From Marinobacter halotolerans (GTDB taxonomy: Bacteria > Pseudomonadota > Gammaproteobacteria > Pseudomonadales > Oleiphilaceae): 64,000 nucleotides of DNA. Positions within the stretch are counted from its first letter, which is position 1, and the number at the start of each line of letters is the position of its first letter. Below the pieces are notes generated by a model. It did no database searches. It saw nothing but the letters and a program-made list of their open reading frames with translations, and was not told where the DNA came from. The position numbers and the translations under genes were made by a program. Where the stretch lies: assembly GCF_008795985.1 (NCBI RefSeq), contig NZ_VMHP01000003.1, forward strand, positions 1-64,000. The letters are read 5' to 3'. Of the stretch, positions 39,218 to 47,918 are shown piece after piece.

Positions 39218-39718
39218 ATGGCACGAGGCGTAAACAAGGTTATTCTGATCGGCAATCTGGGGCAGGACCCTGAAACCCGCTATACCCCGAACGGTAATGC
39301 GGTGGTAAACCTGAACCTGGCGACCGATGAAAGCTATAAGGACCGCCAGACCGGTCAACTGGTGCCCAAGACCGAGTGGCACCGCATTGTCATGTTCGGC
39401 AAGATCGCCGAAGTGGCAGGGCAGTACCTGAAAAAAGGTTCCAAGGTCTATATCGAGGGCAAGCTTCAGACCCGCAAGTGGCAGGGTCAGGACGGTCAGG
39501 ACCGTTACACCACTGAGGTGGTGGTGGATATCAACGGCCAGATGCAGATGCTCGACAGCCGTGGCGGCGAAGGCGGCGGTGCCAGTCAGGGCGCGCCTGC
39601 AGGACGCCCGCAACAGTCAAATCAGGCGCCGGCCCAGAACCAGCAGCCGCAACAACAGCCTTCCCAGGGCAGCATGCCCGAGCCCATTGATGATTTTGAT
39701 GACGACATCCCCTTCTGA
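39218..39718 (+). CDS. ssb: Single-stranded DNA-binding protein
   Basis: SSB coats single-stranded DNA and recruits repair and replication partners. The 166-residue product has the OB fold (about 1-108, [19 protein letters not shown]), a Gln/Pro/Gly-rich linker (about 113-155) and the acidic partner-binding tip [17 protein letters not shown] precedes the ATG. In Vibrio and Shewanella, ssb is followed by csrD (mshH) and then mshI; here mshI follows directly. Confidence 0.98.
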   Translation: MARGVNKVILIGNLGQDPETRYTPNGNAVVNLNLATDESYKDRQTGQLVPKTEWHRIVMFGKIAEVAGQYLKKGSKVYIEGKLQTRKWQGQDGQDRYTTEVVVDINGQMQMLDSRGGEGGGASQGAPAGRPQQSNQAPAQNQQPQQQPSQGSMPEPIDDFDDDIPF

Positions 39719-39733
39719 CGCATTAATGGCCAC

Positions 39734-39763
39734 AAAAAGCTCCGAATAATCGGAGCTTTCTTT
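39734..39763 (+). terminator. Terminator after ssb
   Basis: AAAGCTCCGA (39736-39745) pairs with TCGGAGCTTT (39750-39759), loop ATAA, followed by CTTT. It starts 16 bases after ssb. Confidence 0.88.
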
Positions 39764-39818
39764 GTTACCGACTTGCAAAACGTAGGTTAAATTTACAGAA
39801 AAACATGGAATTACAGTG

Positions 39819-39833
39819 AATAGTTCAACTATT
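39819..39833. promoter_or_regulatory. Palindrome upstream of the MSHA locus, candidate operator
   Basis: AATAGTTCAACTATT has perfect 7-bp arms around one base, and the match extends outward imperfectly (TGAA / TTCA). It lies 50 bp before mshI in the only sizeable intergenic space at the head of the operon. TTCAAC (39824-39829) and CACAAT (39847-39852), 17 apart, form a weak promoter that would overlap it. The binding protein is unknown. Confidence 0.4.
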
Positions 39834-39882
39834 ATTCAGCTGTATCCACAATTGCTCATAGTTTGAGCGCTGAGGCTGGCCA

Positions 39883-41394
39883 GTGTTCCGAGGCTTAATA
39901 ACAAGAATAACCGGTCGTTCTGATCGTCGAAAGCGGGTGTATCTTGAAGTCCGCCCGGACGGTATTGCGTGGGCGACGAGCGCCGATGATACCGGTTTTA
40001 TTGAGTGCTCTCCGGCCAGGCGTGAGCAGGAACTCAGTGCTGTGGTCGCTCAGCACGGCTGGTCTGGAGCGCGAACCATACTGGTCCTGCCCCTGGACCA
40101 ATATCAGGTCTTCCAGCTAGAGCGGCCCGAAGGTGTTGACGAATCCGAGTTGGGGGACGCCCTCAAGTGGAAGCTGAAGGATTTTCTTGATTTCAGTCCT
40201 TCCGACGCCGTATCCGATGTATTCCCATTCCCTGAAGATGCCTCCCGTGGTCGTGGTGACCTGGTCAACGTGGTGGCAGCCCGCAAATCCCTGGTGCTCG
40301 AACTGATCGAGCTGGTTGATGCCTGCGGCCTTGAGCTTGTCCAGATTGATATCGCGGAACTGGCCTTGAGCCACCTTGTAGAGAAGCTGGACCAGAACCG
40401 GCGCGGGGCAGCGTTGGTGCACATGCGCGGTCGCTACGGTCAGATGGTGGTGGGTAAGGGCAACATGCTCTACCTCTCGCGTCGGCTCGATGTGTCGGTT
40501 GATGATCTCCACGATGCCTCTCAACAGGAGAATGCGGTTCAGTCGCTTGCGTTGGAGATGCAGCGGTCCCTGGATTATTACGAGAGCCAACTTGGGCAGG
40601 TCCCGCCCGCTCGAATCCGTTTTGTTACACGGGATACCGCTCTGCCTCTTTCCTCCATGCTCGGCTCCTATCTTGCCAGCGGTGTGGAAGCATTGGAGTG
40701 GTCGGACCTGGGCCTGGAACGTGACATTGACAGCCGCTGTCTGACCGCCTGGAGTGCCGGACTTTCTGCGCCTGAAAGTCCGGACGTGCCCCAGCGAATC
40801 AATCTCTATACCGAAGAGCTGCGCCCGAGTAAGGAAAAACTTCAGGCAGGCACGGCCGCGATCCTTGCAGGGCTGGCTCTGGTTGTCATTGCTGTCGCTG
40901 CAGGGGTCGTGCGATACCAGCATGAGCAGCTCGGCGAGCAGGTAGCTTCCCGGGAGCAACAGGTTGAAAGCCTGCAGCAGTCGGTGGACCAGTTGACCCG
41001 GCAGGCAGAATCCCGGCAGCCGGACCCGCAGGTTGAAGCAGCATTGGCCAGGGTTAGCGAGACTCTTATCCGGCGGCAGCGTCTGCTGACCCAGGTTGAA
41101 AGCCTCATGTCCACGGCAACGGCAGGCTTTGCCGCGCCTCTGGAAGCCCTGGCGCAACAGGTGCCGGATGGTCTCTGGCTGACGGACATTCGATTGAACG
41201 CCCAGAGTGGCAACGTCGGGCTCAAAGGTCGAGCTCAGGCCGGTCGGTTGGTGCCGGCTTATCTCGAAGCACTTGGCAAAGAACCCGCCTTTCAGGGGAA
41301 GACCTTCGGGGCGTTCCGACTGGAGCGAAGTGAACAGGGCAACTGGATTGATTTCCGCGTCGCCACTGATCAGAGCGACGGAGGTAAACCGTGA
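39883..41394 (+). CDS. mshI: MSHA biogenesis protein MshI, PilM-PilN-like fusion
   Basis: MshI is part of the inner-membrane assembly platform of the MSHA type IV pilus. The 503-residue product has a cytoplasmic actin-like half resembling PilM (about 10-300), one membrane helix (about 323-343), a coiled coil (about 350-390) and a periplasmic PilN-like end (about 395-495). In Pseudomonas these are two proteins. The start is GTG 39883, after GAGG at 39872-39875. mshJ overlaps its end by four bases. Confidence 0.88.
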   Translation: MFRGLITRITGRSDRRKRVYLEVRPDGIAWATSADDTGFIECSPARREQELSAVVAQHGWSGARTILVLPLDQYQVFQLERPEGVDESELGDALKWKLKDFLDFSPSDAVSDVFPFPEDASRGRGDLVNVVAARKSLVLELIELVDACGLELVQIDIAELALSHLVEKLDQNRRGAALVHMRGRYGQMVVGKGNMLYLSRRLDVSVDDLHDASQQENAVQSLALEMQRSLDYYESQLGQVPPARIRFVTRDTALPLSSMLGSYLASGVEALEWSDLGLERDIDSRCLTAWSAGLSAPESPDVPQRINLYTEELRPSKEKLQAGTAAILAGLALVVIAVAAGVVRYQHEQLGEQVASREQQVESLQQSVDQLTRQAESRQPDPQVEAALARVSETLIRRQRLLTQVESLMSTATAGFAAPLEALAQQVPDGLWLTDIRLNAQSGNVGLKGRAQAGRLVPAYLEALGKEPAFQGKTFGAFRLERSEQGNWIDFRVATDQSDGGKP

Positions 41395-42086
41395 GCCAGG
41401 GCCTGAAGCAGACATGGCAGAAAGGTGCCGACTGGTTTAACGAAAGACCCATTCGTGAGCGTGTACTTATTACCGCCACCTGTCTGGTGCTGTTGCTGGT
41501 TGTGGGTTGGGAGCTTGCCGTTACCCCCGTCGTTGCGACGAATGATGCTCTGGACTCGCGTTTGAAATCCCTGTCACAACAACAGCAGGCTCTGCTGGAA
41601 CAGCAGCAAACCCTGACCGCCCGGCTGTCGTCTGATCCGTCACTGGAGCTGCGGCAGCGCCTGGAGGCCCGTCGGGCGAGGCTGGAAAGGCTGGATGCCG
41701 AACTGGCGGAAACCACCGGCCGACTGATTGCTCCGCGAGCCATGGTTACGCTGCTGCGGGATATCCTTGTGGCCCAGGACGAGCTGGAACTGGTGGGGGT
41801 GGAGCTGCTGGCGCCCACACCGATTTTTGATGAGCAGACCGGCAAGCCGGAGGACGCTGCTGCCGAGCCCGAAGCGACCAGCGGGCCACTGCTGTATGCC
41901 CATGATGTGGAAATCGTTGTGCGCGGAAGTTATCTCGACGTGCTGGATTACATCGAAACACTGGAAACCATGGACGACCGGCTGGGGTGGGTCTCGCTGA
42001 ACTATCAGATGAAGGAATACCCCCGCAATGAAATCCGCATCCGTGTGCGCACACTGAGCCTCGACCGAGCCTGGCTGGGAGTCTGA
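41391..42086 (+). CDS. mshJ: MSHA biogenesis protein MshJ, PilO-like
   Basis: The 231-residue inner-membrane protein has one helix (about 23-47), a coiled coil (about 50-110) and a periplasmic ferredoxin-like region, the layout of PilO and GspM. It should pair with the PilN-like part of MshI. The start GTG 41391 overlaps the mshI stop (GTGA), and mshK starts one base after its stop. Confidence 0.85.
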   Translation: MSQGLKQTWQKGADWFNERPIRERVLITATCLVLLLVVGWELAVTPVVATNDALDSRLKSLSQQQQALLEQQQTLTARLSSDPSLELRQRLEARRARLERLDAELAETTGRLIAPRAMVTLLRDILVAQDELELVGVELLAPTPIFDEQTGKPEDAAAEPEATSGPLLYAHDVEIVVRGSYLDVLDYIETLETMDDRLGWVSLNYQMKEYPRNEIRIRVRTLSLDRAWLGV

Positions 42087-42087
42087 C

Positions 42088-42426
42088 ATGGCATCTTTTC
42101 GCTTATCGCTGGCATGGATGCCCCTGGTAACTGCGCTTCTGCTGGTGTCGGCGCAGAGCCATGCTCTGCAGGATCCGACCCGGCCAAGCGGGTTTCGTTC
42201 AGCACCGGCTGAACCAACGCCTGCGCGCGCCTTTGATCTGGCCTCGATCATTATCGGCGCGGACAGAAAGGTGGCCGTCATCAACGGCAGACCCCGTCAG
42301 GAAGGGCAGACTTTTGAGGGTGTCCGCCTCAGGCGGATCTACCCGGATCGGGTGGAACTGATTGATCAGGGACGAGTACGCATTCTAAAGCTTGATACCC
42401 TTCCGCAAGTGCGGAGTTCGCAATGA
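42088..42426 (+). CDS. mshK: MSHA biogenesis protein MshK, PilP/GspC-like
   Basis: The 112-residue protein has a signal sequence (about 1-27, ending SAQSHA) followed by LQDPTRP, the start typical of small periplasmic linkers between platform and secretin. The C-terminal part has the small beta domain with GADRKVAVINGRPRQEGQ. The stop overlaps the mshL start (ATGA). Confidence 0.85.
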   Translation: MASFRLSLAWMPLVTALLLVSAQSHALQDPTRPSGFRSAPAEPTPARAFDLASIIIGADRKVAVINGRPRQEGQTFEGVRLRRIYPDRVELIDQGRVRILKLDTLPQVRSSQ

Positions 42427-44153
42427 AACAGAAACGAGCCCCTATGACACTGAACCAGACCTTCATCAGCCTGATCCTCGCTGGCGTTTTGGCGGGATGC
42501 AGCACCAATCCGCTACTGCGCTCCAGCCAGGCAACGTCCACGGATGCCGCCGACGCAATTGTCGATGAGTTGGCCCAGGCCGCTGAAGCAGAAAATGCGG
42601 AGCCGTCCAGCGGCAACAGGGGCGAGCCGGCCATGAACGAAGCCCTCAGTCAGGCGCTTTTGCCACCGCTGGCCAGCAGTGGCGGTGGTGAGGACCGGTT
42701 TGACGTCAATGCCAGCGGGCTGGCGGCGGCGCCCTTTTTTGAGGCCCTGGTTGAAGGTAGCCGCTACAACGTAGTGGTGTACCCGGGAGTGGACGCTCTC
42801 ATCGATCTGCGTCTGAAAGAGGTCACGGTTCCGGAGGTCATGGATATCGCCGGTGATATCTACGGTCTGGATATCGAGCGCAACGGGCGCCTGTTCAAAG
42901 TGAAGTCGGGTGGCGCCCAGACGCGCATCTTTGCCATCGACTACCTGAGCTTCAAGCGTCGTGGCAGTTCCGAAACACGGGTCAGCTCGGGCCAGGTCAG
43001 CAGCTCCCGGAGCGGCTCCTCTGGTGAAGGTGTGGGCGGCTCCAGTCAGCAATCCGAGGCAACCAACCTGGTGGGCACACAGATCTCCACCGAGACCCAG
43101 TCCGATTTCTGGCAGGATATCCGGCAGGCGTTACAGATGATTGTGGGCACCAGCGATGGCAGCCAGGTCATCGTGAATTCCGATGCGGGGCTGGTCATGG
43201 TTCGCTCCGACAGCAGTGCCATGGCCATGGTCGATGAGTATCTGCGCCGCACCCAACTGATCATGCAGCGCCAGGTGGTGCTGGAAGCCAAGATTCTGGA
43301 AATTCAGCTCAATGAAGGCTATCAGCAGGGCATCAACTGGTCTGATATTCAGAGTGCTTCCAGTATCACTGCGTCTGACGGCCTGCCCCAGGATTTTACC
43401 GCCCAGGCCCTGGCTGGCCAGGCGATCCAGACCGCGGATATTGGCGGGCTGTTTTCCGCCAGTGTCCGGGCCGGTGACTTTACCGCCCTGATTGAGCTTC
43501 TGGGTGAGCAGGGTAACGTTCAGATACTGTCAAGCCCGAGAATCTCGACAGTGAACAACCAGAAGGCGGTAATCAAGGTTGGCACCGATGAGTTCTTCGT
43601 CACTGATATCGATTTTCAGGACGACCAGTCGATTAATGCCGCTTCTGACAGCACGTCCACCTCGGTGGAGCTGACGCCTTTCTTCTCCGGTATCTCCCTG
43701 GATGTGACGCCGCAGATCTCCGAGAACGGCACCATTATTCTCCATGTCCACCCCTCAGTCAGTGAAGTGAACGATCAGGAAAAACTGATCACCGTGGGCA
43801 ACCAGGATGTCACTCTGCCCCTGGCCAGAAGTACCGTCCGCGAAACCGACAGCGTGATCCGGGCCGAGAGCGGCCAGATCGTGGTGATCGGTGGCCTGAT
43901 CCAGAACAGCAGTGAGGACAGGAATTCGGCCGTTCCTTTCTTCAGTGAAATACCGGTCGTGGGTGAACTGTTCAAGCAGCGCCGCTTCGAATCCACCAAG
44001 AGCGAGCTGGTGATCCTGTTGCGCCCGGTTGTGGCCGGCGCTGAGGAAATGAGAGGCGATGTCGCCGCAAGCCGGGAGCGCATGAGCGTGCTTCGTGAGG
44101 TGCTGGAATCGGCGGAATCCACCATGCCCCAGGCTGCGGAGCCCAATCGCTAG
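42423..44153 (+). CDS. mshL: MSHA outer-membrane secretin MshL
   Basis: MshL forms the outer-membrane ring through which the pilus leaves. The 576-residue product is a lipoprotein precursor (lipobox LAGC at about residues 23-26). It has a Ser/Gly-rich linker (about 185-210) after an STN/N0-type domain (about 95-175), then the secretin domain (about 285-545, with VVIGGLIQNSSEDRNSAVPF and VVGELFKQRR). The start overlaps mshK; ATG 42444 (MTLNQ) is an alternative. mshM follows one base after the stop. Confidence 0.93.
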   Translation: MKQKRAPMTLNQTFISLILAGVLAGCSTNPLLRSSQATSTDAADAIVDELAQAAEAENAEPSSGNRGEPAMNEALSQALLPPLASSGGGEDRFDVNASGLAAAPFFEALVEGSRYNVVVYPGVDALIDLRLKEVTVPEVMDIAGDIYGLDIERNGRLFKVKSGGAQTRIFAIDYLSFKRRGSSETRVSSGQVSSSRSGSSGEGVGGSSQQSEATNLVGTQISTETQSDFWQDIRQALQMIVGTSDGSQVIVNSDAGLVMVRSDSSAMAMVDEYLRRTQLIMQRQVVLEAKILEIQLNEGYQQGINWSDIQSASSITASDGLPQDFTAQALAGQAIQTADIGGLFSASVRAGDFTALIELLGEQGNVQILSSPRISTVNNQKAVIKVGTDEFFVTDIDFQDDQSINAASDSTSTSVELTPFFSGISLDVTPQISENGTIILHVHPSVSEVNDQEKLITVGNQDVTLPLARSTVRETDSVIRAESGQIVVIGGLIQNSSEDRNSAVPFFSEIPVVGELFKQRRFESTKSELVILLRPVVAGAEEMRGDVAASRERMSVLREVLESAESTMPQAAEPNR

Positions 44154-44154
44154 C

Positions 44155-44994
44155 ATGTACGAATCCCATTTCGGACTGCAGGAAGCACCGTTCGCATTGA
44201 CGCCCAATACTCGCTACTTCCTGCGGGCGCGTAGCCATAATGACGCCCTGGAACTGCTGCTGGTGGCGCTGCGTGAGCGCGAGGGCTTTATTAAGATCAC
44301 CGGCGAGGTGGGCACCGGCAAAACCCTGCTGTGCCGGTTGCTGCTCAATGAACTGGAGCAGGAAGCCTACACCGCCTATATACCCAACCCGCACCTGACG
44401 CCGGAAACTCTCTACGCCGCCGTGGCGGAAGAGCTGGGCGTGGACGTGAATACCTGCGCCAACACCCATCAGATCCTGAAGGCGCTGAACGAACGGCTGA
44501 TCAGCCTCGCCATGGAACAGCGCCCGGTGGTGCTGGTGATTGATGAGGCCCAGGCCATGCCGGAAGAAACCATCGAAGCGCTGCGACTGCTCACCAACCT
44601 TGAAACCGAGAGCATCCGCCTTTTGCAGGTGGTGCTTTTCGGGCAGCCGGAACTGGATGAACTGTTGAAGCGTGACAGCCTTCGCCAGCTCAAACAGCGG
44701 ATTACCTTTCAATACCACCTGGCACCATTGGACAAGGTGCTGGTTGCCCAGTATCTGCGACACCGGCTTGCCCAGGCCGGTTACAACGGTGGGGACTTGT
44801 TTTCGTCATCTGCCCTGAAGCTGATCACCCGATCGTCCGGAGGCATTCCCCGGCTGGTGAACATTATTGCTCACAAAGCCCTGCTGGCGGCCTGGGGCAA
44901 GGGCGACCGTCAGGTCGACCGTGCCCACGTGATGCTGGCCATCCGCGACACCGACAGCGCCAGGATGCCTGGCCTGTTTGCGAGGTGGATATGA
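44155..44994 (+). CDS. mshM: MSHA biogenesis ATPase MshM, ExeA-like
   Basis: MshM is an AAA+ ATPase related to ExeA, which helps place secretins through the cell wall. The 279-residue product starts at ATG 44155 (MYESHFGLQEAPFAL); a longer reading inside mshL is rejected. Walker A is GEVGTGKT (50-57) and Walker B VVLVIDEAQAM (near 125). Unlike ExeA it has no C-terminal membrane or peptidoglycan-binding domain, which MshN may supply. Confidence 0.92.
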   Translation: MYESHFGLQEAPFALTPNTRYFLRARSHNDALELLLVALREREGFIKITGEVGTGKTLLCRLLLNELEQEAYTAYIPNPHLTPETLYAAVAEELGVDVNTCANTHQILKALNERLISLAMEQRPVVLVIDEAQAMPEETIEALRLLTNLETESIRLLQVVLFGQPELDELLKRDSLRQLKQRITFQYHLAPLDKVLVAQYLRHRLAQAGYNGGDLFSSSALKLITRSSGGIPRLVNIIAHKALLAAWGKGDRQVDRAHVMLAIRDTDSARMPGLFARWI

Positions 44995-46130
44995 GCCTGC
45001 TCAACAATGCACTGCGTGAAGCCGAACAGCGTCAGAGCCGCCCGGAAGTCGCGGGCGCCTATACCGGCGCTGTTCAGCAGAATCGTGAAGGACCGCCGCG
45101 CCTGATTTTTCTGTTGGTCCTGGTGATCCTTGTACTGGCCGGTCTCGGCGTTTACTGGTTTGGTATGACCGAGCCTGCGATACCGGAAAACCCCGCTGTT
45201 GTTGCTCAGCCTGACCCTGAACAGGGCCAGGTTGAGCGGACTGCAGTGGAAAAACCAGAGGAAGACGGGGCGGTGGCGCAGCAATCTGAAGCGGTGACCG
45301 AGCCTGAACCGGAACGTTCGCTTGAACCGGAGCCGGTCCCTCCGGAAACACCCGGCCAGGACGTTATTGTTGAGAGGGCGACACCGAAGCCCGAGGTAGC
45401 GCAGCAGCCTTTAGTCAGAGCGGCACCGCCTGAGCCGGAACCAGAACCAGAACCTGAAACGATCCAGGCAGAAACATCAGCTGCGAAAGCCCCTGAAATG
45501 AAGGCTTCAGAGGAGCCAGCGGCGTCCGACCCGCCGTCAGTGGTGAAAACAATCCCACAGACTCCGGAAGCGATTGACCGCAGAACGGCCCGGGAACTTG
45601 AAACGCTGCTGGCGAATGGGCAGATGACCCAGGCAGAACGCCGCCTGGCGGCACTGACGCAGACTCAAATGGCTCCGCTCAGCCGGTTTGTATTGGCCCG
45701 ATCCTTACTGGTGGATGGCGATGTCGATCGAGCCCTGGACTGGCTTCCCCGGGACGCCGCGGCAGCGGATGCGAATCTGCGCATGCTACGGGCCAGAGCG
45801 CTTCATGCCAGTGGCGAGCTTGATGCAGCGGTGGCGACCCTGGAATCGAACGTGCCGGCCGTCGCCGAGCTGCCAGCCTATCGGGTGACCCTGGCAACGC
45901 TTCTGCAGCAGCAGGGGCAGGGCCAGGAGGCCGCCGCCCAGTGGGCGGAACTGATCGCCTGGGATGACAGTCGCGCGCCCTGGTGGGTGGGGCTTGCCAT
46001 TGCCCTTGAGGATCAGGGAGAAGTCCGTGGTGCCGCCCGGGCCTACCGGCAGGCAGCTGAATTGCCGGGGCTGCCGCCGTCGCTGGCGGATTACGTCCAG
46101 CGCCGGCTAGCGTCACTGAGGGCAGGATAA
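44991..46130 (+). CDS. mshN: MSHA biogenesis protein MshN, TPR protein
   Basis: The 379-residue product has a short cytoplasmic start (MSLLNNALREAEQRQ), one membrane helix (about 38-58), a Pro/Glu-rich spacer (about 65-190) and TPR-like helices (about 195-375). I choose ATG 44991, overlapping the mshM stop (ATGA) with GAGG just before it, over GTG 44985. TPR proteins here are thought to help secretin assembly, much like ExeB or PilF. Confidence 0.87.
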   Translation: MSLLNNALREAEQRQSRPEVAGAYTGAVQQNREGPPRLIFLLVLVILVLAGLGVYWFGMTEPAIPENPAVVAQPDPEQGQVERTAVEKPEEDGAVAQQSEAVTEPEPERSLEPEPVPPETPGQDVIVERATPKPEVAQQPLVRAAPPEPEPEPEPETIQAETSAAKAPEMKASEEPAASDPPSVVKTIPQTPEAIDRRTARELETLLANGQMTQAERRLAALTQTQMAPLSRFVLARSLLVDGDVDRALDWLPRDAAAADANLRMLRARALHASGELDAAVATLESNVPAVAELPAYRVTLATLLQQQGQGQEAAAQWAELIAWDDSRAPWWVGLAIALEDQGEVRGAARAYRQAAELPGLPPSLADYVQRRLASLRAG

Positions 46131-46133
46131 TCC

Positions 46134-47918
46134 ATGGCTGAAGCAAAGAAAAAGATCCGTATCGGCGACCTGTTGGTTCAGAACGAGGTTATCACCGAGC
46201 AACAGCTGATGACCGCTCTGAAAGAGCAGAAAAATACCGGTCGCAAGCTGGGGCGCACGCTGATTGATCTGGGGTACGTGGAAGAGGACAACCTTCTCAA
46301 TATCCTATCGAGTCAGCTGGATGTGCCTTTCGTTCAGCTTCGCCACTACCAGTTCAGCAACGAGCTGGTGAAGAAGCTACCGGAAGCCCTGGCCCGCCGT
46401 TTCCGCAGTATTGTACTGGCGGAGCAGCGCGGGGAGCTGCTGGTGGGCATGGCCGACCCGCTTGATATTTTTGCCTACGATGAGCTGGTTCGTGTATTGA
46501 AGCAGCCCATCAAACAGGCGGTGGTGCGCGAAAGCGAACTGCTCAGCACACTGGATCTGGTCTACCGACGCACGGATGAGATTGCGTCCCTGGCGGAAGA
46601 GCTGGAAGACGAACTGGGGGATGACGCCTTCGACCTGGCGGACCTGTCTGCCGAATCAGAAAGCGCGGAAGCACCTGTTGTTAAACTGCTTCAGACTCTG
46701 TTTGAGGACGCTGTTCAGGCCCGCAGTTCGGATATTCACATCGAACCGGACGAGACTGTGGTGCGGATTCGACAGCGTGTAGATGGCGTGCTGCAGGAGC
46801 AGGTGATGAAGGAGAAACGGGTCAATTCCGCCCTGGTCCTGCGCCTGAAACTGATGGCCGGGCTGAACATTTCCGAAAAACGGATTCCCCAGGACGGGCG
46901 CTTCAACGTGCGCGTGAAGGGCCGCAGTATCGACGTGCGGGTGTCCACCATGCCGGTGCAGTATGGCGAATCCGTGGTTATGCGTCTGCTGGACCAGAGT
47001 CAGGGCATGCTGAACCTGGAAAGTACCGGCATGCCGCCGATGCTGCTAGAGCACTTCCGACGGATGATCAAAAAACCCCACGGCATGATTCTGGTTACCG
47101 GCCCCACCGGTAGCGGTAAAACTACCACGCTTTACGGGGCCTTGACGGAACTGAACCGCCCGGAGGTAAAGATCATTACCGCCGAGGACCCGGTGGAATA
47201 CCGGCTACCGCGGATTACCCAGGTGCAGGTCAATCCCAAGATCGGACTTGAGTTCGCCACCGTGCTGCGGGCCGCTTTGCGGCAGGATCCGGACGTGATT
47301 CTGGTGGGCGAGATGCGGGACCACGAAACCGCCGAGATCGGGCTGCGGGCCGCCATGACAGGTCACCTTGTGCTTTCCACTCTGCACACCAATGACTCGA
47401 TCAGTAGCGCCATGCGCCTGATCGACATGGGCGTGGAGCCTTTCCTGGTGGCCAGCTCGCTGCTGGGCGTGGTAGCACAGCGACTGGTGCGCAAGGTCTG
47501 CGATAACTGCGTCGAGGCCTACGAGCCCACGGATCAGGAAAAGGTGTGGCTGTCCGGTTTTAATCTGGACCCGCTGGATCTGGAAGCGGGCTTTGTGCAC
47601 GGCAAAGGGTGCTACCAGTGCGGCAACAGCGGTTATCGCGGACGCCTTGGCGTCTACGAAATGCTGGAAATGAACGAATCCATGCTCGATGCCCTGCGTC
47701 GACAGGATATTGCCCTGTTCACCCGCGAAGCCCGCGAGAGCTCGCTTTACCGTCCTCTGGGCCTTTGCGCCATGGACTTTGCTCTGCAGGGCGTGACCAC
47801 CCTTGAGGAAGTCTCCCGGGTAGCAGCGACATCAGAAGGCGAGGTATCCCTGGAAGACGTGCCTGAATTGCAGGATGCAATAGCCAGCGAGCATCCGGCC
47901 CCGGGGGGAGGTAACTGA
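46134..47918 (+). CDS. mshE: MSHA pilus extension ATPase MshE with MshEN c-di-GMP domain
   Basis: MshE is the cytoplasmic motor that drives pilin polymerisation. The 594-residue product has an N-terminal MshEN domain with two tandem motifs (RIGDLLVQNEVITEQQLMTA near 9-28 and KLGRTLIDLGYVEEDNLLNI near 39-58). This domain binds c-di-GMP in Vibrio cholerae MshE. The GspE-type ATPase follows, with Walker A GPTGSGKT near 323-330, LVGEMRD and a CxxC pair of zinc sites (CDNC near 456, CYQC near 493). It overlaps mshG by one base (TGATG). Confidence 0.95.
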   Translation: MAEAKKKIRIGDLLVQNEVITEQQLMTALKEQKNTGRKLGRTLIDLGYVEEDNLLNILSSQLDVPFVQLRHYQFSNELVKKLPEALARRFRSIVLAEQRGELLVGMADPLDIFAYDELVRVLKQPIKQAVVRESELLSTLDLVYRRTDEIASLAEELEDELGDDAFDLADLSAESESAEAPVVKLLQTLFEDAVQARSSDIHIEPDETVVRIRQRVDGVLQEQVMKEKRVNSALVLRLKLMAGLNISEKRIPQDGRFNVRVKGRSIDVRVSTMPVQYGESVVMRLLDQSQGMLNLESTGMPPMLLEHFRRMIKKPHGMILVTGPTGSGKTTTLYGALTELNRPEVKIITAEDPVEYRLPRITQVQVNPKIGLEFATVLRAALRQDPDVILVGEMRDHETAEIGLRAAMTGHLVLSTLHTNDSISSAMRLIDMGVEPFLVASSLLGVVAQRLVRKVCDNCVEAYEPTDQEKVWLSGFNLDPLDLEAGFVHGKGCYQCGNSGYRGRLGVYEMLEMNESMLDALRRQDIALFTREARESSLYRPLGLCAMDFALQGVTTLEEVSRVAATSEGEVSLEDVPELQDAIASEHPAPGGGN

